Assembly: GCA_014138645.1 (NCBI GenBank)
Contig: JACJIB010000007.1
Span: 62,001-126,000, forward strand
DNA length: 64,000 nt
Direction of reading: 5' to 3'
Origin: Methylorubrum thiocyanatum
GTDB lineage: Bacteria > Pseudomonadota > Alphaproteobacteria > Rhizobiales > Beijerinckiaceae
Shown: positions 17,768 to 25,684 of the stretch, piece after piece
How positions within the stretch are numbered: the stretch's first letter is position 1
Layout of the letters: each line of letters begins with the position of its first letter
The notes under the pieces: model-generated
Databases searched by the model: none
Seen by the model: only the letters and a program-made list of their open reading frames with translations
What the model was told of the DNA's origin: nothing
Program-made: the position numbers and the translations under genes

Positions 17768-18661
17768 TCATCGGAACAGGCTGGAACCGTCGAGGCGCGC
17801 CCCCGCATCGGGGCCGGCGCGCAGCACGAAGTCGTTGCCGGGCATGTGCGGGAAGCCCTGGAAGTTCACGGTATTGGCGAAGCGGTCGCGGCAGGCGGTA
17901 AGGCTCTTGTCGCAGCCCGCCGTGAGGGTGAAGGCGTCGCCGGAGGCCGCCGGGCGCGGCGGCGGGTCCCAGAGATCGAGGATGACCATCTCGGCCTCGC
18001 GGCGATGGCCGCGCAGATCCGCGCTGCCGCCGGCATTGGCGCCCCCGTCCCAGGTGAGGCGTCCGCCGGAGAACCAGCCCGCCGCGAATGGGCCGGCCAG
18101 CGCGACGGTGAGCCGGCCGGGCTCGGGCAAAGCCCGCACCGTGCCGGTGGTGCGGAAGCGCGGATCGGCGAGGCTGACGCGGCAGCGGCCATCGCCGAGA
18201 TCGGCGTCGCAGGCGGCGCGGAAGCTGCGCCCGACAGTGACGTCGAGGCGGTGCATCAGTCCGCGCAGTTCGGCGACGAAGGCCGAACCCGCCCGCCGGA
18301 TCTCGCCGAGCGTCGCCACGTCGAGGAGCAGGCGCGCCTCGGGCTCGGCCCAATCGACCAGCCAGGTCTCGACCCCGGCCCCGTCGTAGAGGCCCGCCGC
18401 CACGTCCGCCTCGGTGATGCCGGCGGAGGTGAGCGCCCCGGCCACCTCGCCGCCGCCGACGGCGAAGCCCAGCTCCGCGCTCGCCTCCGCGGCCTCGAGC
18501 CCGCTTCGGGCGGCGTAGGTCACGCCACCGAGGGACAGGTCGCGGTCGTGGTCGGTGAAGCCGAGGACGAACCCGTCGCGGCGGCGCAGGGCCCAGCAGC
18601 GGCAGAGCGTCGTCGCGCTCTCCTTCAGGCGCGCGGCGAGGGCGGGCGGGATGGCGCGCAT
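17768..18661 (-). CDS. DUF2163 tail hub protein (RcGTA gene 13 type)
   Basis: This 297-residue protein matches the DUF2163 / phage BR0599-type family. Features are CRCWALRRRDGFVLGFTDHD near the N-terminus, a CDADLGDGRC pair in the middle and the C-terminal TAGCDKSLTACRDRF...NFQGFPHMPG block. The conserved cysteines may bind an iron-sulphur cluster, as reported for phage and GTA tail hubs; that is family knowledge. The gene lies 10 bases after DUF2460 and 7 bases before the peptidase gene, in one operon. Confidence 0.92.
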   Translation of the reverse strand: MRAIPPALAARLKESATTLCRCWALRRRDGFVLGFTDHDRDLSLGGVTYAARSGLEAAEASAELGFAVGGGEVAGALTSAGITEADVAAGLYDGAGVETWLVDWAEPEARLLLDVATLGEIRRAGSAFVAELRGLMHRLDVTVGRSFRAACDADLGDGRCRVSLADPRFRTTGTVRALPEPGRLTVALAGPFAAGWFSGGRLTWDGGANAGGSADLRGHRREAEMVILDLWDPPPRPAASGDAFTLTAGCDKSLTACRDRFANTVNFQGFPHMPGNDFVLRAGPDAGARLDGSSLFR

Positions 18662-18671
18662 CGGCTTCCCC

Positions 18672-19313
18672 TCAGGGCACGATCTCGATCAGCGGGATCC
18701 GCGGCACCTCGCCGGCTGTAAAGGCGGCGAGATCGACGGTGAGTTCGTCGGTGTCGAAGCGCACCGGCACGTCGAACTCGAAGCCGGCGGCGACGGCAGC
18801 GCCCGGCGGCGGCACCGCGTCGGCGGCGAAGGTGAGCTGACCGGTCGCGGGATCGATGGTGAACTTCTGGGTCGGGACCTCGGTGCCGTTCACGGCCACG
18901 CGCACGCTGCCGGCCACCGGCTTGACGATGGCCCGGCGATAGGCGTCCGGCCCGCTGCCGTAGGTCTTGGCGAGGGCGAAATGGCGGGTCGCGCCGTCGC
19001 CGGTGCCGATCCGCTGGTCGGTCGGCGCGGGTGGCCGCGAGGGTGGCCCGGAGCGGTGATCGACCCGGTCGCGGTAGCGGAAGCCGTAGAGCCGGCCGCG
19101 CCGTTCCTCGAAGAAGCTCAACACCGCGTGCAGCGCGTCGAGGGTGCGGATGCCGAGTCCGGCATCGTAGCGGCGGCGGGAATCGGCCCAGCGGCTGTTG
19201 CGGTGCTCGCGGCCCGAGGCCAGCGTCACGATCTCGGTGCGCCGCACCGGACCGCCGCTGCCGCGTAAGGCGACGTCGAGGGGGAAGCGCACCTCGTGGA
19301 AGTCGGTCGGCAT
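18672..19313 (-). CDS. DUF2460 distal tail protein (RcGTA gene 12 type)
   Basis: This 213-residue product starts at ATG 19313, with AGGAG 8 bases upstream. It shows the DUF2460 pattern: FHEVRFPLDVALRGSGGP near the start, then HRNSRWADSRRRYDAGLG and GRLYGFRYRDRVDH. Family members form the ring at the distal end of GTA and siphophage tails. It follows the tape measure gene with a short overlap of their control regions. Confidence 0.92.
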   Translation of the reverse strand: MPTDFHEVRFPLDVALRGSGGPVRRTEIVTLASGREHRNSRWADSRRRYDAGLGIRTLDALHAVLSFFEERRGRLYGFRYRDRVDHRSGPPSRPPAPTDQRIGTGDGATRHFALAKTYGSGPDAYRRAIVKPVAGSVRVAVNGTEVPTQKFTIDPATGQLTFAADAVPPPGAAVAAGFEFDVPVRFDTDELTVDLAAFTAGEVPRIPLIEIVP

Positions 19314-19324
19314 CGCGGTGCTCC

Positions 19325-19951
19325 TCACAACGCCCGGCGTCCGCGCGCCACCGCGCGGGCGAGGCGGGCAGCGACCTGGGCTTCGGAGCGGCGGAAGCCC
19401 TCGATGTCGGGGGTCGCGATGTTGACGGTGACCGCGACCGGGCGCTCGGCCCCGCCCGCGGCGACGCCGAGGCGGCCGTCGCTGCCGCGCCGCAGCGGCA
19501 GGATCGCCTCCGGCCCGGCCTCGCCCATCAGGCCGGTGCCACCGTCGGAGCCCGCGAGCGGGAAGTAGGTCGGCGCCGCGACGACCCCGCCGGCCGCGAA
19601 GGGCCGCACCTGCCCGCCACCCAAGACCCCGCCGAGGCGGAACGGCACGATCCGCCGGTCCGAGACGAGGCCGCCCTTGGCCAGCGCCGTGGTGCCGCCC
19701 GCCTCGGAGGCCGCGCTGAGCAGACTGTCGACGAGGCTCTTCACCCCCGCCTTCACCGGCGCCAGCGCCGCCTTGACCGCGACATTGGAGAGCTTGCTCG
19801 CCAGGGAGCCGAGCAAGCCGTCGAGCTGGCGCCCGGCATTCAGGTTGCGGTCGAAGGCCGAGGACAGGCTCTGGCCGAAGCGCTGCGCCAGCTTGTCCAG
19901 GGTTTCGAGCTGCCGCGCGCGCTCGGCGGTGCTGCGGTCACTCTCGGTCAT
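19325..19951 (-). CDS. Short tail tape measure protein (RcGTA gene 11 type)
   Basis: At 208 residues this is far shorter than phage tape measures and similar in size to that of RcGTA, which fits a short tail. The first 60 residues are helical. The central region is Gly/Ala-rich, with GGLVSDRRIVPF and the conserved GLMGEAGPEAILPL motif found near the C-terminus of many tape measure proteins. It overlaps the upstream chaperone gene by 14 bases. Confidence 0.88.
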   Translation of the reverse strand: MTESDRSTAERARQLETLDKLAQRFGQSLSSAFDRNLNAGRQLDGLLGSLASKLSNVAVKAALAPVKAGVKSLVDSLLSAASEAGGTTALAKGGLVSDRRIVPFRLGGVLGGGQVRPFAAGGVVAAPTYFPLAGSDGGTGLMGEAGPEAILPLRRGSDGRLGVAAGGAERPVAVTVNIATPDIEGFRRSEAQVAARLARAVARGRRAL

Positions 19952-20180
19952 CGCGGGCCTCCGGATCGGGATGGGCGGCGAGCAGCCGGTCGAGATCGGC
20001 CCGGCTCGGTGCGTCGGGCACCGGCCGGTTCAGCCCCGCCGCGGCGGCGAGTTCGCGGGGCGTGGCGGCCCAGAGGTCGCGCGGGCGCCAGCGCAGGGTC
20101 GCGAGACCGAGCCCCAGCACCGAATCCCACGGGAAGGCGGAGACGGGCGTCTCCGGCGCGGGGCTTCCCGTGAGGATCAA
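19938..20180 (-). CDS. Small tail assembly chaperone (GTA_TAM type)
   Basis: This 80-residue product contains SAFPWDSVLGLGLATLRW and LWAATPRELAAAAG, the conserved core of the small GTA tail assembly protein lying between gene 10 and the tape measure in RcGTA. No ATG is available; TTG at 20180 overlaps the previous stop (TTGA) and is the likely start. In tailed phages the corresponding region makes a chaperone by frameshifting; here it is a separate frame overlapping by 4 bases. Confidence 0.85.
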   Translation of the reverse strand: MILTGSPAPETPVSAFPWDSVLGLGLATLRWRPRDLWAATPRELAAAAGLNRPVPDAPSRADLDRLLAAHPDPEARDDRE

Positions 20181-20509
20181 GGGTCCGCGGGCGGTGCCAC
20201 GCCGAAGGCTGCCACCAGCGCCTCGCCGAGTGCCGCCGTCACCGCAGCGAGGCCGCCATCGAGGGGCAGCCGGGCGACCGCCTCGTCGTCGAGGGCGTGG
20301 CCGCCGCCGCGCAAGGCCGCGCCGAGCAGCGCGATCACGTCGCGGGCGGCGAGCCGTCCCCCGGCGAAGCGCTCGGCGAGGCCGGCGAGGTCGCCCGCCC
20401 GGAGCGCATCCTCCAGTTCCGCGAGCGCCCCGAGGGTGAGGCAGAGCGTGTAGCGCTCCGATCCTAAGGTCAGCGGCACCTCGCCGCGTCGACGGTTGGC
20501 CATGCTCAC
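20177..20509 (-). CDS. Tail assembly chaperone, GTA gp10 family
   Basis: This 110-residue protein has the pattern RRGEVPLTLGSERYTLCLTLGALAELE, followed by a helical domain, as in the gene 10 family of GTAs. The start is GTG 20509, overlapping the major tail stop as GTGA; ATG 20503 is an alternative. It overlaps the next gene by 4 bases, so the three tail genes form a coupled unit. Confidence 0.88.
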   Translation of the reverse strand: MSMANRRRGEVPLTLGSERYTLCLTLGALAELEDALRAGDLAGLAERFAGGRLAARDVIALLGAALRGGGHALDDEAVARLPLDGGLAAVTAALGEALVAAFGVAPPADP

Positions 20510-20916
20510 GCCCCCGCGAAGCTCAAGGGACCGGCGGAGTCGAGGGCGATGTCGAAGGTCACCTCGCCCGCATGCTCGCCACGATATTCGAGGCTCGTGA
20601 TCTGGAAGAGGCCCTCGATCGTGCCGAAATCCGGCACCACGATCTGGAACAGGCCGATCACGCCGTCGAAGAACATCTGGCGCAGGCGCGCGTCGGAAGC
20701 CTCGTCGCGGAACACGCCCGAGCCGGCGACCGCGGCGCGGCGCACGCCCGCACCCGCCAGCAGCTCGCGCCAGCGCCCGGCAGAATCGGCGTTGGTGACG
20801 TCCACCGTCTCGGCGTTGAAGGCGAGTTGCCGGGCGCGCAGGCCCGCCACCGCGACGAAGCCGCCAGCCCCGTTGCTGACCCGGACCAGGAGGTCCCTGC
20901 CCTTCTGTGCGCTCAT
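20506..20916 (-). CDS. Major tail tube protein (TP901-1 / RcGTA gene 9 type)
   Basis: This 136-residue product begins SAQKGRDLLVRVSNGAGGFV and contains FNAETVDVTNADSAGRWRELL, the pattern of TP901-1-type major tail proteins. The C-terminal half (FQIVVPDFGTIEG, ITSLEYRGEHAGEVTFDIAL) is beta-rich as expected for the tube fold. It is followed by the coupled chaperone genes. Confidence 0.93.
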   Translation of the reverse strand: MSAQKGRDLLVRVSNGAGGFVAVAGLRARQLAFNAETVDVTNADSAGRWRELLAGAGVRRAAVAGSGVFRDEASDARLRQMFFDGVIGLFQIVVPDFGTIEGLFQITSLEYRGEHAGEVTFDIALDSAGPLSFAGA

Positions 20917-20946
20917 GCTCGCGGCTCCGGTTTGCTGGGAATGCGG

Positions 20947-21366
20947 TCAGGCGGCGACTTCGGTCACCGCCTCGAAGGAGAGGGTCGCGCGCGCCTCGCC
21001 GGTGCGCTCGTCACGCAGGCTGGTGAGGCTCTTGAGGCGCAGGAGGACGAGGGTGTGACCGCTCGGAGAAAGGTCCGCGGCGTCGAGGCTTCCGGCGATG
21101 CGCTCGGCCGCCTCAAGAGCCGAGCGGGCCGAGCCCGGCTTGGCGAAGACGGTGAGAGCGAAGGCGTGGCGATGGCGCCGGGCGCCGTCGACGGAATCGT
21201 CGCTTACCTCGCTCGGGCCGAACAGGGCGTAGACCGGCGCCACGCCCCGCGGCGGCTCGTCGTAGAGCCGCAGGCGGCCGCCCATCAGCGCGACGAGGGC
21301 GGTATCACCCGCAAGGTGTGTGAGGAGGGCGGCGCGCAGCGCCAGGAGCGGGCTCGATGCTGTCAC
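20947..21366 (-). CDS. DUF3168 tail terminator (RcGTA gene 8 type)
   Basis: The product of 139 residues begins at GTG 21366, which overlaps the stop of the head closure gene as GTGA; a longer frame extends upstream in the wrong phase for that gene. The DUF3168 pattern is clear: ALRAALLTHLAGDTALVALMGG near the start, then VYALFGPSEVSDDSVDG and RHRHAFALTVF. Family members cap the tail tube at the head-tail junction. Confidence 0.92.
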   Translation of the reverse strand: MTASSPLLALRAALLTHLAGDTALVALMGGRLRLYDEPPRGVAPVYALFGPSEVSDDSVDGARRHRHAFALTVFAKPGSARSALEAAERIAGSLDAADLSPSGHTLVLLRLKSLTSLRDERTGEARATLSFEAVTEVAA

Positions 21367-21701
21367 GGGGCGGCCTCCTCGATCACCTCCTCGACCTCGC
21401 AGACGAGGTCGCGGCGGCGCCCGTCGGGGTCGTCCGCGGCGCGGATCGCGAAGCGGCGGGTTCCGTCGGCGAGCCGCATCGCCGGGGTGATGCCGGGCCG
21501 GTAGCGCAGACCCACCCGGTAGAGACCGGGCCGGTCGCTGCGCCCGCCGCGAGGCGCGGCGGCGCCGAGCGCTTCCAGCGAGCCCCACAGCACCGGTCCG
21601 GCGACGTAGCGGCGGAGCCGGCCGCCGAAGCCGTCGGGCTCGTCCACCGGGAGTTCGAGCACGAGGCGCCGTCGCCGCGCGCCGAGCGGCCTGCGAGTCA
21701 T
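21363..21701 (-). CDS. Phage head closure / head-tail stopper (RcGTA gene 7 type)
   Basis: This 112-residue protein starts at ATG 21701. It contains DEPDGFGGRLRRYVAGPVLWGSLE and LYRVGLRYRPGITPAMRLADG, the pattern of small head closure proteins (SPP1 gp16-like). It is coupled to the DUF3168 gene by a 4-base overlap and follows the connector gene after 22 bases. Confidence 0.88.
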   Translation of the reverse strand: MTRRPLGARRRRLVLELPVDEPDGFGGRLRRYVAGPVLWGSLEALGAAAPRGGRSDRPGLYRVGLRYRPGITPAMRLADGTRRFAIRAADDPDGRRRDLVCEVEEVIEEAAP

Positions 21702-21723
21702 GGTCGGTCTCCATGCGATGAGG

Positions 21724-22299
21724 TCAGAGCCGCATCCGGCGGCAGGCGGCGGCGAGACCCGCCGCCTCGGGCGGCAGCGCCCGGGGCGGACCCGCGCCGC
21801 CCACATCGCCCCGGTTCTCGAACCAGTCGGCGACCGTCAGGCGCAGGGCCTGGACCAGCGGCTCGGGCACAGGCGGTCCGTCGCCGCCGCAGCCGGCGCT
21901 CACCTCGATCAGCGCGGAGGCCGCGCCCAGCGGAGGCAGGTCCGGCCCGAAGCTCAGGCAAGGCGCCTCCCACGGATCGGGGCCGATCCGCACCGGCCCC
22001 GGATCGATTTCGGTGAGCGTCCCGCGGGCATCGACGAGGCCGGCGCGGAGCACGGCGACGAGGGGGCTCAGCGGCAGCGGCAGCAGGCCGAGCCGGGGCC
22101 AGGCCGCCAGCACCACCCGGAAGCGAGCCGGCCGCAGCAGCCGGCGCGCTTGCGCCTCGACCGCGGCGCGCGCCGCCGGGATCAGGCGGGCGATCAGCGC
22201 ATCCTCGGCGGTCTCGTCGGAGGCGAGCCGGAGATAGGCACGCATCTCCGCCACGCTCACCGGCTCGACGCCGGTCTCCTCGACGCGTATCGGGGTCAT
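21724..22299 (-). CDS. Head-tail connector / adaptor (RcGTA gene 6 type)
   Basis: This 191-residue protein starts at ATG 22299, with AGGAGAG about 8 bases upstream. The N-terminal VSVAEMRAYLRLASDETAEDALIARLIPAARAAVE segment is the helical connector signature (HK97 gp6 / phiE125 gp8 type). In the standard order the capsid gene would lie directly upstream. Here the next 3.4 kb carries protease genes, so this gene probably needs its own promoter or read-through from the insert. Confidence 0.9.
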   Translation of the reverse strand: MTPIRVEETGVEPVSVAEMRAYLRLASDETAEDALIARLIPAARAAVEAQARRLLRPARFRVVLAAWPRLGLLPLPLSPLVAVLRAGLVDARGTLTEIDPGPVRIGPDPWEAPCLSFGPDLPPLGAASALIEVSAGCGGDGPPVPEPLVQALRLTVADWFENRGDVGGAGPPRALPPEAAGLAAACRRMRL

Positions 22300-22332
22300 G
22301 CCAGCCTCTCCTGAAAGCGTCTCTCGCAACCG

Positions 22333-23079
22333 ATGCGCGCGCCGAACCCGTCCGCCGCCCGCCACGCTCTCCGGGCCGCGGCGCTCGCGATCCTGCTCGG
22401 CGCCGCTCCGGCGCAGGCCATCGTCGGCGGCCGGGAGGGCGCCGGGATACCGGGCGCGGCCTCGGTGGTGATGGTGCTGACCTCCGGCGGCGGGGTCTGT
22501 TCAGGAGTCGTCGTCGCTCCCGACGCAGTGCTCACCGCCGGCCATTGCGTGGCCGGGGTGGGCGAGAACCGCGTGCATTACCGCGACGCGGCGGGCCGCC
22601 CGGTCCTGGCCGAGGTCGCTGCCCGCCTCCTGCATCCGGCCTATGACGGCGACGCCATCCGCGGGCGCACCCGCTCGATCGACCTCGCCTTGCTCCGCAC
22701 CCACGATCCCCTGCCCGCCCGGTTCGCGCCCGCCCCTCTCAGCGCCGCGATGCCGCGGGCGGGCCAGAGCCTGACGCTCGCCGGCTACGGCGCGGCGCGG
22801 GGCAACGACCGGCGCTCGATCGGCCGCTATCGCGGCGCGGCGCTCTCCGTCGTCGAGCCCTATGGTCCGAGCCGCATCCTAGTGTGGCTGAAGGCGCCGG
22901 GAGCCGGCGGCTGCCAGGGCGATTCCGGCGGGCCGATCCTCGATGGCGAGGCCGTGGTGGCGCTCGCCGCCTGGGTGAAGGATGCCTGCGGCGGCCTCAC
23001 CCAGGGCATCCTGCTCGGACCGCAGCGCGACTGGATCGACCGCACGCTCTCCGGCTGGGGCGTCACGGCCCGCTGGTGA
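22333..23079 (+). CDS. Exported trypsin-like serine protease (S1), first copy
   Basis: This 248-residue protein has a signal peptide ending in AQA and, directly after it, IVGG, the N-terminus of mature trypsins. The triad is H71 (TAGHC), D117 (SIDLALL) and S197 (GDSGGP), and paired cysteines near these sites suggest disulphides. With no propeptide, signal peptidase cleavage alone would free the activating Ile; that is inference. It is on the strand opposite to the surrounding GTA genes, and its ATG lies only 33 bases from the start of the connector gene. Confidence 0.92.
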   Translation: MRAPNPSAARHALRAAALAILLGAAPAQAIVGGREGAGIPGAASVVMVLTSGGGVCSGVVVAPDAVLTAGHCVAGVGENRVHYRDAAGRPVLAEVAARLLHPAYDGDAIRGRTRSIDLALLRTHDPLPARFAPAPLSAAMPRAGQSLTLAGYGAARGNDRRSIGRYRGAALSVVEPYGPSRILVWLKAPGAGGCQGDSGGPILDGEAVVALAAWVKDACGGLTQGILLGPQRDWIDRTLSGWGVTARW

Positions 23080-23226
23080 CGTCCTTAACGGATCGTGACT
23101 GCGGCGCCGCGGCCCACGCGGAACCGGAGCTTGGCCGCCGAATTGCCTTCGGATACGCTTCAACCGGTCCGGGATTCGGCCGCAGCCCCCTGCGGAGCGG
23201 GCCCAGGCCCTGGGAGAACAGAAAAG

Positions 23227-24072
23227 ATGGTTGCGAGCCCCCTTCGCGCGTGCCTGTTCGGTGCCCTGCTGGGGCTCGTCCCGCTCTCGGCGCAAGCCGT
23301 GGTGGAGGGCCGCACCTCCCGCGATCCCGGCGGGCTTCGCGCGTCGGTGGTGCGGATCGAGAGCACGCAGGGCGAAATCTGCTCGGGCACCCTGATCGCC
23401 CAGGACATCGTGCTCACCGCCGCCCACTGCGTGATGCACAAGGCCGGCTACAACGTGGTCGTGGTCGATCCGAACTTCCGTCAGCGCCGCCTGCGCGCCG
23501 TGGCGGTCTCGATGCATCCCGAATTCGTGCCCGGCACGACGCCGGAGGAGCAGCCGGGCATCGACCTTGCCCTGATCAAGCTGGAACAGCCGGTCGGCGC
23601 GGGCTTCCGCCCGCTCGATCCCCGTGGTGGTGCGATCACCACCGGCGACAATGTGGACATTGCCGGCTTCGGGGTGCTCGCCGAGAACCGCCGCAACACC
23701 GCGCGGACGCTGCGCACGGCGCATCTCGTCTCGATCGGCTCGCTGCAGGTCGCCAACCGCGTCACCGTCGTCACGGATGCGCGCCGCATGGCCGAGACCG
23801 CGGGCGCGGGCGCGTGCCTGGGCGATTCCGGCGGCCCGATCCTGCGCAGCGGCCAGATGGTCGGCGTGGTGAGCTGGTCGAGCGGCGCCATGCGCCAGGA
23901 CCGGCGCGCCCGCACCGCCTGCGGCGGCTTCACCGCCGTGACGCCCACCGGCGAGCACGCGAGCTGGATCGCCTCGCGCACTGCCGAGATGGAAGCGATG
24001 CCCGCTGACATGGCGGCAGCGCAGGCCGGACGCACCGAGTGGATGGCCCGGCCCGGCCGTCGCCGAAACTGA
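23227..24072 (+). CDS. Exported trypsin-like serine protease (S1), second copy
   Basis: This 281-residue protein has a signal peptide ending in SAQA followed by VVEG as the likely mature N-terminus. The triad is H67 (TAAHC), D113 (GIDLALI) and S201 (GDSGGP). A C-terminal tail of about 30 residues rich in Ala, Met and Arg follows the protease domain. It is related to, but clearly diverged from, the gene 147 bases upstream. A bidirectional hairpin follows at 24109-24133. Substrate unknown. Confidence 0.92.
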   Translation: MVASPLRACLFGALLGLVPLSAQAVVEGRTSRDPGGLRASVVRIESTQGEICSGTLIAQDIVLTAAHCVMHKAGYNVVVVDPNFRQRRLRAVAVSMHPEFVPGTTPEEQPGIDLALIKLEQPVGAGFRPLDPRGGAITTGDNVDIAGFGVLAENRRNTARTLRTAHLVSIGSLQVANRVTVVTDARRMAETAGAGACLGDSGGPILRSGQMVGVVSWSSGAMRQDRRARTACGGFTAVTPTGEHASWIASRTAEMEAMPADMAAAQAGRTEWMARPGRRRN

Positions 24073-24108
24073 GCCGGCACTCCGTCACCGAGCTTGTCAT
24101 CAGGAAAG

Positions 24109-24137
24109 AAGAGCCGGCCGGAGACCGGCTCTTTCGC
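24109..24137. terminator. Intrinsic terminator between convergent protease genes
   Basis: Arms AAGAGCCGG (24109-24117) and CCGGCTCTT (24125-24133) pair perfectly around a 7-base loop. They are flanked by an A-run on the left and TTTC on the right, so the hairpin could end transcripts from both sides. It lies between the plus-strand protease gene (ends 24072) and the minus-strand small gene (ends 24140). Confidence 0.75.
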
Positions 24138-24139
24138 GA

Positions 24140-24385
24140 TCAGAAGGCCTTGGCACGGCCGGAGACTTTAACTTCGACATCGAAATCGCCGAAGTGATCG
24201 GGCAACTCGCCGGCTGCCGAGAGTGATTGCGCGAAGACCTTCATGGCCCAGTTGCTGCCACTCTGGTTCAGACCGAGCCCGACCGCCAAATCGTCTCGAC
24301 CGGCCACGTATTTCGAGGCGAAGGCATCCTTCGCAGCCTGGGCAGCCGGCTTGGACGACCGCAGCTTATCGCGCTGGTTCGACAT
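24140..24385 (-). CDS. Small partner protein of the trypsin-like protease
   Basis: This 81-residue protein starts at ATG 24385, 11 bases after the protease gene upstream. Its second half (VGLGLNQSGSNWAMKVFAQS...LPDHFGDFDVEVKVSGRAKA) has the same layout as residues about 60-120 of that protease: AVGIL, then LGIFIQ, then VRVIFTGPARR. It therefore seems to be a free-standing copy of the protease's N-terminal domain. A regulatory or substrate-presenting role is possible; nothing more can be said. Confidence 0.7.
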   Translation of the reverse strand: MSNQRDKLRSSKPAAQAAKDAFASKYVAGRDDLAVGLGLNQSGSNWAMKVFAQSLSAAGELPDHFGDFDVEVKVSGRAKAF

Positions 24386-24396
24386 GATCGACTCCC

Positions 24397-25494
24397 TCAA
24401 TGGCCTGTATAGATATCTAGATCGAGTTGCTCGAGAACCAAACCGATCGGGTTCGCATAGGTGATACCGTATGTACCCCTGCTGCGGGTTTCGGTTCCGG
24501 CAAAGAGCAGGGCTGCGGGGCGCCCATCCTTCGTGAAGATGATGGAGCCGCTGTCGCCACCCTTGGAAAATTGACCGTCCCTTCCTTCGATCGCGATCTG
24601 CCCATCGAAGCGAGCAAGTTTCGCGCCGGAACCGAAATCCATCTGGACGACGAGGTTGTCGACCTCGACGGCCGTCACGCTTCCCTTGGTGTATCCCGTG
24701 GTTCGCCCAACCTTGTGGACGAAATCCTGTTCGAGGAGCAGGTCGTCGATTGCACCAACAGGCCAGACATTCTTCGCATCGTGCGGGTCGCTGAAGCGAT
24801 CGGGATCGCATCCGACATCCGCCAAGAGATAGGCGAAGGCGCAATCGACGCGGTTCACGGCACCAGGGGAGAAATCCAACTCGACGAACTGATAGAGCGC
24901 TGCGACGCCATCCGCCGCATTGCCGTGTTGTCCGCCATCGGCTCTTCCCGGCTGGAGGATGATGTCACCCGGTCTGGCCCTGTTGTTGTTCGCCAGGACA
25001 TGATTGTTCGACAGCAATCCGATGCCCCCACCCTGACGGCTACGGCAGAAGCAGCCCAATGTTCCAGCCGTGATGCGGCGATGACCGACCGAAGCCCCGA
25101 TCGTCAGGGGACGGTATCGTCCCCCATTGAGGACAGCACGGCGCCGGGCAGGTCCCGTGAAGATGACCCGGACTTCACCACGGGCGATCCGTGCAGCGCG
25201 CTCGACGACTGGATGCTGGCGCAACTTGTTGTGCTGAATGAAGATGCCAAGCTGCAACTCGTCTGGATTTGCATTGTGTCCATCCGAGCGCAGGATTCCG
25301 ACGGCGATCATCTCTCTCGGATCGACCTTCCTCTGTCGGCGCGCAGCGGCAATATCTTCGTAGACTTCGGTGCCCGACATTGGACCGAATGTCGGACCCG
25401 TGTTGTCGACGCCCCGTGCGGACAAAATCTCTTGGAACCTGAATGCGTCGGCGAAAACCTCGGCCTTAGCGTTTTTCACCCCGTCGAAATTCAT
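24397..25494 (-). CDS. Intracellular trypsin-fold protease (NAL1-like)
   Basis: The 365-residue product lacks a signal peptide. A non-catalytic N-terminal part (about 1-125) is followed by a trypsin-fold domain with H165 (LLSNNHVLA), D217 (NRVDCAFAYL) and S315 (KGGDSGSIIF). This arrangement resembles the plant NAL1 / bacterial trypsin-like group. Base composition is clearly less GC-rich than in the flanking GTA genes, which suggests recent acquisition. It is co-directional with the GTA genes and with the small partner gene downstream. Related proteases occur in bacterial conflict systems; function here is unproven. Confidence 0.8.
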   Translation of the reverse strand: MNFDGVKNAKAEVFADAFRFQEILSARGVDNTGPTFGPMSGTEVYEDIAAARRQRKVDPREMIAVGILRSDGHNANPDELQLGIFIQHNKLRQHPVVERAARIARGEVRVIFTGPARRRAVLNGGRYRPLTIGASVGHRRITAGTLGCFCRSRQGGGIGLLSNNHVLANNNRARPGDIILQPGRADGGQHGNAADGVAALYQFVELDFSPGAVNRVDCAFAYLLADVGCDPDRFSDPHDAKNVWPVGAIDDLLLEQDFVHKVGRTTGYTKGSVTAVEVDNLVVQMDFGSGAKLARFDGQIAIEGRDGQFSKGGDSGSIIFTKDGRPAALLFAGTETRSRGTYGITYANPIGLVLEQLDLDIYTGH

Positions 25495-25684
25495 ACCACA
25501 GCTTCCCGACGTTACTACGGTCGCATCTTAAGACACATTCAAGCGCTGCGGGAGTCTGCGGTTCCTCGAAAAATATCTCTAGATTGATTTTTCTCCTGAA
25601 TTTTACGAGGTGGTGCATAATTTCCAACCTGGGGTAGGACGAGAGCGTGGGCTACCCAAGCGGGTGCCCACGCCGTGAAGCCGC

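Noticed and set aside
24427..25587. 386-codon plus-strand frame opposite the NAL1-like protease
   Set aside because: The minus-strand frame has a complete His/Asp/Ser triad; the plus frame has no family signature.
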